From contig NZ_MPHJ01000001.1 in assembly GCF_001957125.1 (NCBI RefSeq), positions 954,320 to 1,018,319 of the forward strand: DNA of 64,000 bases, given 5' to 3'. Shown here piece after piece: positions 35,299 to 46,680 of the stretch (position 1 is the first letter of the stretch; every line of letters begins with the position of its first letter). Origin of the DNA: Shewanella sp. UCD-KL12. Its GTDB lineage: Bacteria > Pseudomonadota > Gammaproteobacteria > Enterobacterales > Shewanellaceae. Made by a program: the position numbers and the translations under genes. Below the pieces are notes generated by a model. It ran no database searches, was not told the DNA's origin, and saw nothing but the letters and a program-made list of their open reading frames with translations.

Positions 35299-36525
35299 AT
35301 GAAATTTGGGGTATGGATACTGGGTTTATTCTCGCCATTAGTACTGGCAGCTGAGCATCAGGTTTCAGGTGTTATTGATGTGAGAGCTAGCTATACCGAT
35401 GGTATTCAAAGCTATGTTGACGGTGGACTGGGCAAGTTTAGGTTTAACCCAGATGGGCAACTCTCGCTCGCTCAAGCTGGCTTTAGTTATAAAATAGACT
35501 GGGATAACCCTTTATCGGCACATGTTGTGGCTAATGCTTATTGGGATGGCGTGCGCGATAGTATTGGCATTACCGAAGCATACCTTAAATATAAGGGGCT
35601 GCCTTGGGACAATGGTTTACGTCTCGGCGGAAAATTTGGCATCATCTACCCTGAGATCTCGATGGAGAATATCGCTACCGCTTGGTCATCGCCTTACACA
35701 TTAACCTATTCTGGCATTAACAGTTGGTTAGGCGAAGAGGTTCGTCATATCGGAGCACAAGTCAGCCTAGATCACTTAGGTAAGTTTCGTGGCTCACGGC
35801 ATGACTTTAACCTCACCGTAGAATTCTTTCAAAACAACGATACCACTGGTGCGATGCTTGCCTGGCATGGTTGGACCAACAGCTCGCGCCAAACACTTTG
35901 GCAGGAGACGCTGCCCTTGAGTTCACTTCCTAGTTTAGATGGAGGCTCACTTGGCAGTCAGGCTAAGGAGTCAGATCCTTTTTTAGAACTTGATGATCGT
36001 ATTGGTTATCATGTTAAAACTCAGTGGCGTATGCAGGGACTAGGTCGTTTGGAAGTGGGCTATTATGACAATGATGCTGATACTCGAGTCGTCAAAAAGG
36101 GTCAATATGCTTGGCTGACCCAATTCATTCATATCGGTACTAAGTGGCGTCTTCCATATGATTTAGAATTAATCGCTCAATATATGAAGGGCGATACCTT
36201 AATGCAATCACCTGATGGCAGAAATATTGTCGATAACGGCTATGATTCTGCTTACATACTGCTTAGTCACAGGTGGAAGAAGCACAGATTGTCGGCGCGT
36301 ATTGAAGACTTTAGCGTAGTCGATAACGATCTTACCTTTGACGATGATAATAGCGAGCAGGGACAGGCAATGACTGTTTCCTATAGTTACCAATTGCGTA
36401 AAGGCTGGTTTTTACAGGCTGAATATAACCGAATTGATTCGATACGCGCCGCTCGCGCCGAGCAAGGTCACCCGGCAGACTTAGTTGAGCAGCAGTGGCA
36501 GTTGGCGAGTCGCTACTATTTTTAG
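35299..36525 (+). CDS. outer-membrane beta-barrel protein of unknown role
   Basis: A 408-residue protein. Signal peptide MKFGVWILGLFSPLVLA, then repeated amphipathic strands with aromatic girdles ('YLKYKGLPWDNGLRLGGKFG', 'GRLEVGYYDNDAD') and a C-terminal YYF signature for outer-membrane insertion. It looks like a porin/DUF-type barrel of the OprO/phosphate-porin shape, but no specific family is recognised. ATG 35299 has AGGGGAG five bases before; a GTG at 35251 would place a hydrophilic run ahead of the signal peptide. Third gene of the operon with the cupredoxin-like and GGDEF-EAL proteins. Confidence 0.75.
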   Translation: MKFGVWILGLFSPLVLAAEHQVSGVIDVRASYTDGIQSYVDGGLGKFRFNPDGQLSLAQAGFSYKIDWDNPLSAHVVANAYWDGVRDSIGITEAYLKYKGLPWDNGLRLGGKFGIIYPEISMENIATAWSSPYTLTYSGINSWLGEEVRHIGAQVSLDHLGKFRGSRHDFNLTVEFFQNNDTTGAMLAWHGWTNSSRQTLWQETLPLSSLPSLDGGSLGSQAKESDPFLELDDRIGYHVKTQWRMQGLGRLEVGYYDNDADTRVVKKGQYAWLTQFIHIGTKWRLPYDLELIAQYMKGDTLMQSPDGRNIVDNGYDSAYILLSHRWKKHRLSARIEDFSVVDNDLTFDDDNSEQGQAMTVSYSYQLRKGWFLQAEYNRIDSIRAARAEQGHPADLVEQQWQLASRYYF

Positions 36526-36532
36526 TGAAGGA

Positions 36533-36583
36533 CCTAGAAACTAGGATCTAGTTCCTATTCTAGTTCCTATTCTAGTTTCTAGG
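36533..36583. repeat. hairpin enclosing TCTAGTTCCTAT repeats
   Basis: CCTAGAAACTAG and CTAGTTTCTAGG pair over 12 bases; inside, CTAGTTCCTATT is tandemly repeated twice. It lies between the convergent outer-membrane and fadH genes and can serve as a two-way transcription barrier. No long T run. Confidence 0.7.
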
Positions 36584-36595
36584 TTGATGTAAAGG

Positions 36596-38617
<2,022 letters not shown>

Positions 38618-38801
38618 CTATTCCTAGTGCTTATGTAATTGATATTTTTATTGGTTAAAGATAGAGCGAATGCTAGTATTGGCCAATGACCAATCATTAC
38701 AAATCGATGACTATAATTTGCTTAATTGGAAGGTTTTAGTCGGGTTAAGCTTATCAATTTAAGTTTTAGCGCTTTTTGTACAGTGAAAGTAGGGAAACGG
38801 C

Positions 38802-39887
38802 ATGAAGCTCGGTGATATCTCAGTGTCCTATATCGAGATAATGATTAAGGCGATGGAGCATCTCGATAAAGATGTGAGCCCTTTGCTTGAGAAATATTCG
38901 ATAGATGCTGTCTCTTTATCTTCTCCTGATGCAAGAGTGAGCATTCCTAAGTTTATGCGACTGGGTTATGACTGCATTTCGCTAAGCGGTTCACCTTGGC
39001 TTGGACTCGTTATGGGGCAAGTTACCACACCAACCAACCTTGGTATTGCGGGCTTACTGGCATACTCCTCTGAGAACCTTAAACAAGCTTGCGAGCAAAT
39101 AGCGACTTATGAGCCGCTCAATAAATATAACTCTAGAGGTCAATCACAGTTCTTTGTTAATCAAGTGTTTGGTATGGAGCAAGATAAATATCGCGAGTTG
39201 AGCCGTGGTTATGGCGCGGAAAAGGGGCAGGGAGTTTTAATGTTTTATTCGATTAACCCCTACAACGATTATAACTATTTTGTCGTCGACTCTGTCTTAT
39301 CAGGCTGGCAGCAGGTGATTGAGCAGCTAACTGGCAGGAGTGATGGAATTGAAAAAGTCTGTTTTGAGTTCCCTGCACCTGCATATATCGAGCAATACCG
39401 CGCGCAATTTAGCTGTCCTGTGCTATTTGAGCAACCCAGCAACTATATCGTGATAAAAGCAGAAGCGTTAACTTGGACCTGCATAAACCGCAGTGCACCC
39501 ACATTTGAATTGCTCAGAAGAGGAGCCGATGAGGAGCTTGAAAAAGTGCGCTTAGGATTGAGTTTTAATGAGAAGGTCAGTCGTGTCATAGGCCCTTTGT
39601 TAGATGGCAGTACACCGACTCTCGAGCAGGTATCAGAGCAGCTTAATATGGCGCCATGGACAGTAAGGCGTAAGCTTGTTGAGGAGGGAGGCAGTTTCCA
39701 GAAAACGCTAAATGAAACCCGTCGAAGCTTGGCCATTAGTTATGTACGCGATACCGCATTAACGTTAGGGGAGATAGCTTATCTATTAGGTTTCGGCTCG
39801 CCTACTGCTTTTCAGCGAGCCTTTAAACGTTGGACTGGAGAAGCGCCAGGGCGCTTTAGAGCATTAGATAAATACAGTGCAGGTTAA
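38802..39887 (+). CDS. AraC family transcriptional regulator
   Basis: A 361-residue regulator. It has a PF12625-type N-terminal ligand domain ('GLVMGQVTTPTNLGIAGLLAYSS') and a C-terminal AraC HTH pair ending 'AYLLGFGSPTAFQRAFKRWTGEAPGRFR', the standard signature. Members often sense fatty acids or aromatic ligands. Divergent from fadH (188-base gap) and convergent with the acyl-CoA ligase, overlapping it by four bases, so it probably controls one or both. Ligand inferred from neighbours only. Confidence 0.9.
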   Translation: MKLGDISVSYIEIMIKAMEHLDKDVSPLLEKYSIDAVSLSSPDARVSIPKFMRLGYDCISLSGSPWLGLVMGQVTTPTNLGIAGLLAYSSENLKQACEQIATYEPLNKYNSRGQSQFFVNQVFGMEQDKYRELSRGYGAEKGQGVLMFYSINPYNDYNYFVVDSVLSGWQQVIEQLTGRSDGIEKVCFEFPAPAYIEQYRAQFSCPVLFEQPSNYIVIKAEALTWTCINRSAPTFELLRRGADEELEKVRLGLSFNEKVSRVIGPLLDGSTPTLEQVSEQLNMAPWTVRRKLVEEGGSFQKTLNETRRSLAISYVRDTALTLGEIAYLLGFGSPTAFQRAFKRWTGEAPGRFRALDKYSAG

Positions 39888-41614
39888 GCGCTCTTTTTAG
39901 CGGCAGCAGCATCTTCTAAACTGTCATCTTTTAGTTTTCGTCTGAGAATTTTGCCGACGGGTGACATGGGAAGTTCACGTCTGAACTCAAACTGGCGGGG
40001 GATTTTATAGCCTGTCAGCTTGTCTTTGCAAAAAGCACGTATCTCTTCTCCTGTTAGCGTCACACCTTCGTGGGTCACGATATAGAGCTTTACCGCTTCA
40101 CCAGTTTTAACATCAGGAACGCCTATGGCAGCGCAGTTAGTGATATCAGGATGCTCAGAAACAACCGCTTCAATCTCATTAGGGAAAACGTTAAACCCAG
40201 AGACGATAATCATATCTTTTACTCTGTCTACAATGCTGATATAGCCATCTTCATCGATAATGGCCACATCGCCGGTTAGCAGCCACTGGCCATCTTCGGT
40301 GAAAGATTCTCGGGTTGCTTTTGGTCTGTTCCAGTAGCCCTTCATCACTTGTGGACCTTTTACGCAAAGCTCTCCGCGCTCACCAACGGGCACCTCTTCG
40401 CCAAGGGCATCGATACACTTGAGAGCCGTATGTTGTAGCGCTTGCCCCACAGTGCCAAGGCGCTCAAGGCCATTAATCGGATTCATACACACGGCAGGTG
40501 AGCACTCTGTGAGTCCATAGGCTTCTGAGATCCCAACCCCTGTCATCGCCTTCCAGCGATTAGCGGTATCGTCCATCAGTGCTGTGCCGCCTGACAGCGT
40601 AAACTTCATGCCACTGAAGTCGAGTTCTTTAAAGCTTGGGCTTTCCATCAAGGAGACAAAAAGCGTGTTAAGCCCCATCAGGCCAGTGATTTTGAATGGT
40701 TTCATCGCTTTAATGAAGGTTTCTGTGTCTCTTGGATTAGCGATAAGCACGCTATGCTCACCCATTCTGAAGAAGGCCATCAAGTGAACTGTAAATGAGT
40801 AGATATGATAAAGCGGCAGGGGAGCAACCATTATTGACTGCTCATCTTTCATCATAGGTTGGCCGTTTTCATCATGTTGTAGCATCACAGAGCCTGCTTG
40901 TAGCATATTGGCAATAATGTTGCTGTTGGTGAGCTCGGCGCTTTTAGCAACACCTGTTGTGCCACCTGTGTATTGCAACACAACGGTGTCATTAGGCTCG
41001 TTAAGATGAGCTGGGGTGAAGCCTTTTCCAAGGTGTTGTTTAAGCAGTTTTCTAAAGCAGAGCGCTTCGGGAAGGTGGTACTTAGGTACCATCTTCTTGA
41101 TATGTTTAACTGCTGAATTAATTAAGATGCGCTTAACATTAGGCAGCATATCGGCAAGCGTGGTGGTGATAACCAATTCAAGATTGGTTTCACTCTGAAT
41201 GTTCTCCACCGATTTGGCAAAAATATCCATGCACAAAAGCGCTTTTGCACCTGAATCATTAAACTGGTGGATCATTTCGCGTTCGGTATACAAGGGATTG
41301 GTGTTGACGATTCTGAGGCCAGCTCTTAAGGCGCCGTATATGGCAATGGGGTATTGCAGTGTATTGAGCATCTGAATGGCGATGGCATCGCCAGCTTTTA
41401 GTGAGGTTTGTGTTTGAATGAAATGGGCAAAACTGGCGCTGTAAAGGTCGATATCTTGATAGGTTAGGGTATGCCCCATGCTAGTAAAGGCGGGCCTATC
41501 TGCAAATTGACTAAAGGCTTCCTCTATCGCTTCGACCGCTGAATTATACTGGGATAGGTCGATTGAATCAGAAATTCCGGGGGCGCGCTTACCATTCCAA
41601 AAAGATGCTTCCAT
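39884..41614 (-). CDS. long-chain acyl-CoA ligase (AMP-binding)
   Basis: A 576-residue adenylate-forming enzyme. The P-loop YTGGTTGVAKSAELTNSN, 'ISEAYGLTECSP' (A5 region), 'GELCVKGPQVMKGYW' and 'GWLLTGDVAIIDEDGYI' (A7 as QWLLTGD) and the C-terminal lysine in PVGKILRR are all present. It is like FadD, activating fatty acids with ATP and CoA for beta-oxidation. The cluster of fadH, AraC and this gene supports fatty acid use. It ends inside the last codons of the converging AraC gene. Confidence 0.9.
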   Translation of the reverse strand: MEASFWNGKRAPGISDSIDLSQYNSAVEAIEEAFSQFADRPAFTSMGHTLTYQDIDLYSASFAHFIQTQTSLKAGDAIAIQMLNTLQYPIAIYGALRAGLRIVNTNPLYTEREMIHQFNDSGAKALLCMDIFAKSVENIQSETNLELVITTTLADMLPNVKRILINSAVKHIKKMVPKYHLPEALCFRKLLKQHLGKGFTPAHLNEPNDTVVLQYTGGTTGVAKSAELTNSNIIANMLQAGSVMLQHDENGQPMMKDEQSIMVAPLPLYHIYSFTVHLMAFFRMGEHSVLIANPRDTETFIKAMKPFKITGLMGLNTLFVSLMESPSFKELDFSGMKFTLSGGTALMDDTANRWKAMTGVGISEAYGLTECSPAVCMNPINGLERLGTVGQALQHTALKCIDALGEEVPVGERGELCVKGPQVMKGYWNRPKATRESFTEDGQWLLTGDVAIIDEDGYISIVDRVKDMIIVSGFNVFPNEIEAVVSEHPDITNCAAIGVPDVKTGEAVKLYIVTHEGVTLTGEEIRAFCKDKLTGYKIPRQFEFRRELPMSPVGKILRRKLKDDSLEDAAAAKKSA

Positions 41615-41871
41615 ACTTGCCTCAATGCTTGTTTGTGAGATTATTTAGCGATATTAAACAGGCCAAATATCCACTATTTATTATTTTATCCTTCGTTTTA
41701 TCTTCTGACTATTACCTAGTTTTAGGGAAATGATAAGCAAACGATAATGACTAAAGATGACAAATTAATACCCTTGAGCGACAGGGATAGTTTGTAGGTG
41801 AGTAAAAGCTCTATATTCTGAGGTGCGAGGGTAGCGAAAAACACAAAGAAGAGAGAGTGTGGCTGGCGCAT

Positions 41872-41908
41872 AAAAAAGCCCACTGTAGCATTGAGCTGCA
41901 ATGGGCCT
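41872..41908 (-). terminator. rho-independent terminator on the minus strand, probably of xthA
   Basis: Read on the minus strand: GCCCA...TGGGC closing a longer imperfect stem (TTGCAGC / GCTACAG) followed by TTTTTTA. It is the right shape to end xthA transcripts, but the second MITE copy now separates it from xthA. Confidence 0.8.
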
Positions 41909-41915
41909 AATAATA

Positions 41916-42175
41916 CCAATCAGTGTAAGAAATTGATCTACTCAGAGCTATTTGGGGCAAACTAATTCGAGGCGAATAAGTGATGTAATGGTGATCCCTT
42001 ATGAGGTTATTCAACGAAGAAGTAGGCAGCCCCAAAAGCTCCTATAAGGCGAGTTTTAGCGCTTCTGAATGCTGCGTTAACGAGCTTAAACGTAGAATAA
42101 CTATGCTCTTCACTCGTTGCCTTGCCTCAGAAGCGCTAAACTTTCGCTGAGCGATCAAGTCTTTATACTGATTGG
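41916..42175. mobile_element. MITE copy 2, 260 bp
   Basis: Ends CCAATCAGTGTAAGA and ATACTGATTGG with TA on both sides. Similar throughout to copy 1 at 12728-12986 (for example CTACTCAGAG, GAGTTTTAGCGC, GAGCGATCAAGTCTTTAT shared), differing by scattered substitutions and a few short indels. No coding capacity. Confidence 0.88.
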
Positions 42176-42194
42176 TATCAATTAGCTTTTTAGA

Positions 42195-43001
42195 CTATTT
42201 AAAGCTGCTCCAGATAGGCGCGTGATCCGATGGCTTCTCTATTGCGCGAAGCTCGTAATCAACATCCGACTCGACAAGTCGCTCATTGAGTGACTTTGTA
42301 GCTAGGACGACATCGATGCGCAGGCCGCGATTATCAACAAAACCTTTGCTGCGATAATCGAACCACGAGTAACGATCGACGCGCTCAGGGTGAAGTTCAC
42401 GGAAAGTATCGAACAAGCCCCAGTCCATTAAGGTTTTCAACCACTCACGCTCTTCTGGTTGGAAGCTACACTTACCCGTTTTTAGCCAGCGTTTAGCATT
42501 CGGTGCACCGATACCAATATCGAGATCGATAGGTGAGATATTGATGTCACCAATCACAGCTAAGTCTTCATCTGGGTTGTGATACTCATTTAAGTAAGTC
42601 ATTAGGTCTCTATAAAACTTACGTTTAGCTGGGTACTTGGTTTCATGGGAGATGTTATCGCCCTGAGGGAAGTATCCGTTGAGTACAGTTAATGGGCGGC
42701 CATTTTCCTGCTCAAAAGTGCCCATGATCATGCGGCGCTGAGCATCATCTTCATCCGTTGGAAAGCCTTTTTGAACCTTGATGGGCTCAAGTTTAGATAA
42801 CATGGCTACGCCATAGTGGGCCTTGCCACCGTGGTAATGCACCTTGTAGCCCATGGCTTCTACATCGGCGACTGGAAACACATCATCGTGTGCCTTTGTC
42901 TCTTGCAGGCCGATAATGTCCGGTTGTTGTGTGTCGATTAAAGCCTGCAGCTGGTGCAGTCTGGCGCGAATACCATTGATATTAAAAGAAACTATTTTCA
43001 T
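42195..43001 (-). CDS. xthA: exodeoxyribonuclease III
   Basis: A 268-residue DNA repair nuclease of the Xth family, same length as E. coli XthA. The start (MKIVSFNINGIRARL) holds the metal-site Asn, 'IIGLQETKAHDD' the catalytic Glu, 'AVIGDINISPID' the Asp/Asn pair and the end SDHAPIW the final Asp-His. It cuts at abasic sites and degrades 3' ends of duplex DNA. The next genes on the same strand (yciI-like, yciB) are close and may be co-transcribed. Confidence 0.95.
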   Translation of the reverse strand: MKIVSFNINGIRARLHQLQALIDTQQPDIIGLQETKAHDDVFPVADVEAMGYKVHYHGGKAHYGVAMLSKLEPIKVQKGFPTDEDDAQRRMIMGTFEQENGRPLTVLNGYFPQGDNISHETKYPAKRKFYRDLMTYLNEYHNPDEDLAVIGDINISPIDLDIGIGAPNAKRWLKTGKCSFQPEEREWLKTLMDWGLFDTFRELHPERVDRYSWFDYRSKGFVDNRGLRIDVVLATKSLNERLVESDVDYELRAIEKPSDHAPIWSSFK

Positions 43002-43016
43002 TATTTGATGTTCTCC

Positions 43017-43316
43017 CTATGGCAGGACGCGTTTAAAAGGCTTAACGATCACGCTCTGGTATACATCTGCAGCGATATAAGGATCGACATCAGCCCAAGC
43101 TTGAGCATCTTTTAAGGATGGGAAGTCCGCCACAACCAGAGAGCCGGTAAAACCAGCCTCTCCAGGATTTTCATTGTCTACAGCTGGGTGAGGGCCCGCT
43201 ACCAGTAGACGGCCTTCATCGGCAAGGTGCTGTAGACGCGCTAGGTGCTCTGGGCGAGCTGCAAGGCGTTTCTCTAAACTGTTCTCTACATCTTGAGAGG
43301 AGATCATATACCACAT
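43017..43316 (-). CDS. YciI family protein
   Basis: A 99-residue protein of the YciI family, a ferredoxin-like dimeric fold with unknown biochemistry. The family His-Asp pair is seen in 'RPEHLARLQ' and 'GPHPAVD' regions and in '[14 protein letters not shown]'. Start ATG at 43316 is supported by AAAGGAAC upstream; a longer frame starting further 5' overlaps yciB and is not used. It sits between yciB and xthA in the order also known in other gammaproteobacteria (yciB, yciI together). Confidence 0.9.
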   Translation of the reverse strand: MWYMISSQDVENSLEKRLAARPEHLARLQHLADEGRLLVAGPHPAVDNENPGEAGFTGSLVVADFPSLKDAQAWADVDPYIAADVYQSVIVKPFKRVLP

Positions 43317-43347
43317 ATTTTTAGTTCCTTTTGTTGGTATTTGTCCG

Positions 43348-43908
43348 CTAGTCGTCGTTACTTTTTGTGAGCTCTTTCTTGTGCTCTTCAGGCATGTTCT
43401 TAAACAGGTAAACCACTGTAACAACGGTATTTAATAGGGTCAGTGCCGTTAAACCAAACACTTTAAAGTTCACCCAAGTTTCTTGGGATAGGCTAAATGC
43501 AATATAGATATTGATAAGGCCGCAGGCTAAAAAGAAAGTTACCCAGTACCAAGTAACATGAGCCCAGATTTTATCTTCAACCACCATCTCTTTTCCTAGC
43601 ATGCTTTTTAAGATGGGCTTGTTGATGATTTGGCTAACAGCGAGGGCTATAGCAAACAGCGCATAAACGACTGTAACCTTCCACTTGATGAAGGCGTCAT
43701 CATGGAATATTAATGTTAAGGTACCGAAAAAGGTGACCATCACGAAGGTGACAAGGTGCATCTTCTCGATCTTTTTATAGAGTGCGTAAGTGACGATTAA
43801 CTGTAGGGCTGTCGCAGCAATTAAGGCGCCACTGGCGACATAGATATCGAAGAGTTTATAAACGGCGAAAAAGATGACTAAAGGCAGAAAATCGAGCAGT
43901 TGTTTCAT
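43348..43908 (-). CDS. yciB: inner-membrane septation protein YciB/IspZ
   Basis: A 186-residue inner-membrane protein with five to six membrane segments. '[27 protein letters not shown]' at the start, in pieces, is typical; the end has the polar tail ETNDD-type seen in IspZ. It takes part in cell envelope growth and septation. Start at 43908 is chosen because the protein matches family length; the upstream frame residues are unlike YciB. The ribosome site is weak. Confidence 0.92.
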   Translation of the reverse strand: MKQLLDFLPLVIFFAVYKLFDIYVASGALIAATALQLIVTYALYKKIEKMHLVTFVMVTFFGTLTLIFHDDAFIKWKVTVVYALFAIALAVSQIINKPILKSMLGKEMVVEDKIWAHVTWYWVTFFLACGLINIYIAFSLSQETWVNFKVFGLTALTLLNTVVTVVYLFKNMPEEHKKELTKSNDD

Positions 43909-43995
43909 AGGATTATTATCAAAATAGCAGTTCAAAAAATGGTGCCTGAGTGTAACACGGGTGGCTATTTTAACAAATGGCAATAGCCCATCCTA

Positions 43996-44301
43996 CTAGC
44001 TGTAAGTCGGTACCGCTCTTTCATTGATGCAATCATAGGAGCCCATTTCGAATTCTCGGCAATTCCAAGGGCGATTTTCATAAATTGTGCACATCAATGT
44101 CTCTCGATCTAATGCCGAGCACCAGCCGTCGTCTAAACGCATCATTGTCTCGCCGCCCCACTGATCGATTGCAATATGCTCATCAGGCACCCCAGTGTCC
44201 GTGATTATCATAACCTCTAAGCGGCAGCAGCAGGCTTGGCAGTTTGAACAGCTGACCTCGGTTATTGGCACGTTCTTAATATTAATCGTCATGAGCATCA
44301 T
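43996..44301 (-). CDS. YkgJ family cysteine-cluster protein
   Basis: A 101-residue protein with Cys residues in 'SCSNCQACCCRLEV' and 'CTIYENRPWNCREFEMGSYDC', matching the YkgJ/UPF0153 zinc- or iron-binding cysteine cluster. Function is not known. Two of the three early ATGs could be the start; 44301 or 44292 are both reasonable. It lies upstream of yciB on the same strand. Confidence 0.85.
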   Translation of the reverse strand: MMLMTINIKNVPITEVSCSNCQACCCRLEVMIITDTGVPDEHIAIDQWGGETMMRLDDGWCSALDRETLMCTIYENRPWNCREFEMGSYDCINERAVPTYS

Positions 44302-44393
44302 CTAATAAAATAATTGCGCATCTTACCCCAAAACTAACCACATTCGTAATAGATCGAGTCTGTAATTAACCAATACTCCTGAAGATGAATTAT

Positions 44394-44451
44394 TATTGTT
44401 GCATATGAAACAAAGCTGAGTATACTTGGCTTTGAATAATATTGTTGTATA
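44394..44451 (+). promoter_or_regulatory. 12-bp direct repeat upstream of the efflux operon
   Basis: TATTGTTGCATA (44394-44405) and TATTGTTGTATA (44440-44451) are 46 bases apart, the second ending 11 bases before the HlyD start. Such spacing suits binding by a dimer of the MarR regulator encoded as the third gene of the operon (inference). Confidence 0.4.
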
Positions 44452-44461
44452 GGTAACAAAA

Positions 44462-45592
44462 ATGAGTCGAGACAAAATTTATCAATCTGCGATCTACTTG
44501 GTCTTTGGATTGTCATTTCTTTTTTCCCTGTTTCTGATCGCTTCAGACAATATATCGCCCTTTACGACCCAAGCTTCGGTTCATCGAAATGTCGCTAATA
44601 TCGCACCAGAGGTTACTGGGGTCATCACTGGCGTTGATGTGGAAAATGGACAGCATGTTAAAGCGGGTGAACGCTTATTTACGATAGATAAACGACGGTT
44701 TGAACTGGCTGTTGAGCAAGCAAAAGCTGAGTTAATACAGGCTCAAGATGCAAATTCAGCCAAATGGCAAGAGCTGGCATCATTAGAGCAAAGCTTTGAG
44801 CAAAGAGAGGTTGAGTGGCAAAACGCGACGATAAAGCTCACTCGTTATAGAAAGCTGCAGGGTAAAGGGCTTGTCACACAAGAGGAACTTGATGATGCAG
44901 TTATGAATGTCAATCTTGCTCAGAGCGCAATCAAGGCGGCAATGGCTGAAATTAAGCGTATAGAAGCTGAGTTAGCGAGGGCTGATAACCTTTATACAGC
45001 CAATGGTAATACGTCAGGTATCACCGCAAGTAATGTATTAACTCATATGCAGGGTGAGGGAGGTGAGAGTGCTGCAATTGTGTTAGCGCGCAGTAAGCTT
45101 GCTCAAGCAGAGCTTGATCTTGCCCATACAGAAGTTAAAGCAAAAATTGATGGCACTGTGAGTAACTTGCAACTTCAAAAGGGCAGTTATCTACAGCAAG
45201 GCAATGTAGCAATGTTCTTGGTCAATGAAGCTTCAGTGTGGTTAAAGGCGGACTTTAACGAGAAGGGCATGGCATATCTTCATAAAGGTAAACCAGTGAT
45301 TATCTCTTTTGATGCACTGCCTGGGCAAGTATTCGAAGGTGAAATTATTAGTCAGGATAGAGCTATCTATGATGCATCAAGCCAGTCTAATCAGCTTGCC
45401 GAAGTGAGTAATGATACTCGATGGATCAGAGAGCAGCAGAAAATCCGCACTCAAATAAGTGTGCAACGTATTGATGCTGGGCTTATTTCAGGCTCTAAAG
45501 CCAGTGTTATGGTTAAAAATGGTAACAGTGTCATTGATACTCTTGCCACAGGCTGGATCACCTTAGTGGCTTATTTTCGCTATATCTATTAG
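44462..45592 (+). CDS. HlyD family membrane fusion protein
   Basis: A 376-residue periplasmic adaptor with one N-terminal membrane segment (about 10-28), a biotinyl-lipoyl half-domain with 'NGQHVKAGERLFTIDKRRF', a coiled-coil hairpin (about 80-165), the second lipoyl half ('AKIDGTVSNLQLQKGSYLQQG') and a beta-barrel. It is the EmrA/AaeA type. With the next gene it should form an inner-membrane efflux pump for organic anions or drugs. Confidence 0.92.
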   Translation: MSRDKIYQSAIYLVFGLSFLFSLFLIASDNISPFTTQASVHRNVANIAPEVTGVITGVDVENGQHVKAGERLFTIDKRRFELAVEQAKAELIQAQDANSAKWQELASLEQSFEQREVEWQNATIKLTRYRKLQGKGLVTQEELDDAVMNVNLAQSAIKAAMAEIKRIEAELARADNLYTANGNTSGITASNVLTHMQGEGGESAAIVLARSKLAQAELDLAHTEVKAKIDGTVSNLQLQKGSYLQQGNVAMFLVNEASVWLKADFNEKGMAYLHKGKPVIISFDALPGQVFEGEIISQDRAIYDASSQSNQLAEVSNDTRWIREQQKIRTQISVQRIDAGLISGSKASVMVKNGNSVIDTLATGWITLVAYFRYIY

Positions 45593-45656
45593 CCGGTCGG
45601 TAACTTAATGAACTGTAATTTAATGGCCAGTTATTTAAACGCTGAGGAGTTGACGA

Positions 45657-46664
45657 GTGAAAGATAGTCGTAATGAGATTTTACAAATCAGCCTGACTAT
45701 TACTCTGTGTATGTTAGTTGGCCGAGTTTTAAGCCTAGAGTCTAGTGTTTATCTAGCGCTTTTCCCAACCATCTTGATGACCAAGGCGAAAGATCATAGT
45801 TGGATTGGATTGTATAACACTTTTAAACCGGCGTTTCTTGCTGCCGTTGCCGCTTTGATAGTTACAGAGTCATTTCAGGACCATCCATTTATTATCTGGA
45901 CCATTAGTCTGTTTTTTATCGATATGATGCGCCGTAAAGCGGATAATCCCGCCAAACTGGGCCAGATGATTATGCCCTTATTTAACTGGATTTTGATTGT
46001 CGTGTTTGCTCAAACAAGTGACATGGATATGCCAGATAGGATCAGAGAGATTTTTATCTCAATGGTGATCACCGCACTTATCGCTAGAGCTATGGTGGCA
46101 CTTTTTCCTAAGTGGCGTGATAAGCCTAAAATAATGGCGACTAAACTCTCCTTGCCTGCAGCGCAGCAAGTGAGTTATCAGCATAGATTTGTTTCGCTGG
46201 CGTTGATCGGCACAGGGCTTGCCATATTAATGAATATTGACCTAATATCGGCAACCTTTTGTATGGTCCCTGTGATTGCTGCAGCGAGTCAGTTCAGCCG
46301 TAAAATGTATGCAGAGGTTGTGAGTCGGCGCTTTATCACTCAAATTGGTGGTTGCGCGTTAGCTGTGATTTTTAGTGTGTTAATGGCTGGACACCAAGGT
46401 GTGTTGCTTTACTATGCTGCTGTACTTGGGGCGCTAGTTTTTGCCATCACTAAGTTGATGGTAACGTCCAATGTGAGCTCACGAGACATTCATGCTGATG
46501 CTCTGTTAGCAACAGTGCTGCCGATACAGCTCTATCTTGATAGCAGCCATTTAGGCTTAGAGAGCACTTTTTCAAGAGCGTGGGAGCTCACTGTGACATT
46601 GGGGATCCTATATGCTGCTTTTCGTTTAACTCAATATCGAGTTTTCAGCCATCAAGATAACTAA
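45657..46664 (+). CDS. DUF2955 inner-membrane transport protein (FUSC-like)
   Basis: A 335-residue membrane protein with two blocks of four to five hydrophobic segments separated by a cytoplasmic loop, as in DUF2955/FUSC-type half-transporters of the AaeB family. It starts at a GTG with GAGGAG seven bases before it. HlyD-DUF2955 pairs are known as efflux systems. The gene starts 64 bases after the HlyD stop. Confidence 0.85.
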   Translation: MKDSRNEILQISLTITLCMLVGRVLSLESSVYLALFPTILMTKAKDHSWIGLYNTFKPAFLAAVAALIVTESFQDHPFIIWTISLFFIDMMRRKADNPAKLGQMIMPLFNWILIVVFAQTSDMDMPDRIREIFISMVITALIARAMVALFPKWRDKPKIMATKLSLPAAQQVSYQHRFVSLALIGTGLAILMNIDLISATFCMVPVIAAASQFSRKMYAEVVSRRFITQIGGCALAVIFSVLMAGHQGVLLYYAAVLGALVFAITKLMVTSNVSSRDIHADALLATVLPIQLYLDSSHLGLESTFSRAWELTVTLGILYAAFRLTQYRVFSHQDN

Positions 46665-46680
46665 TTACCAGCTGGTATAA

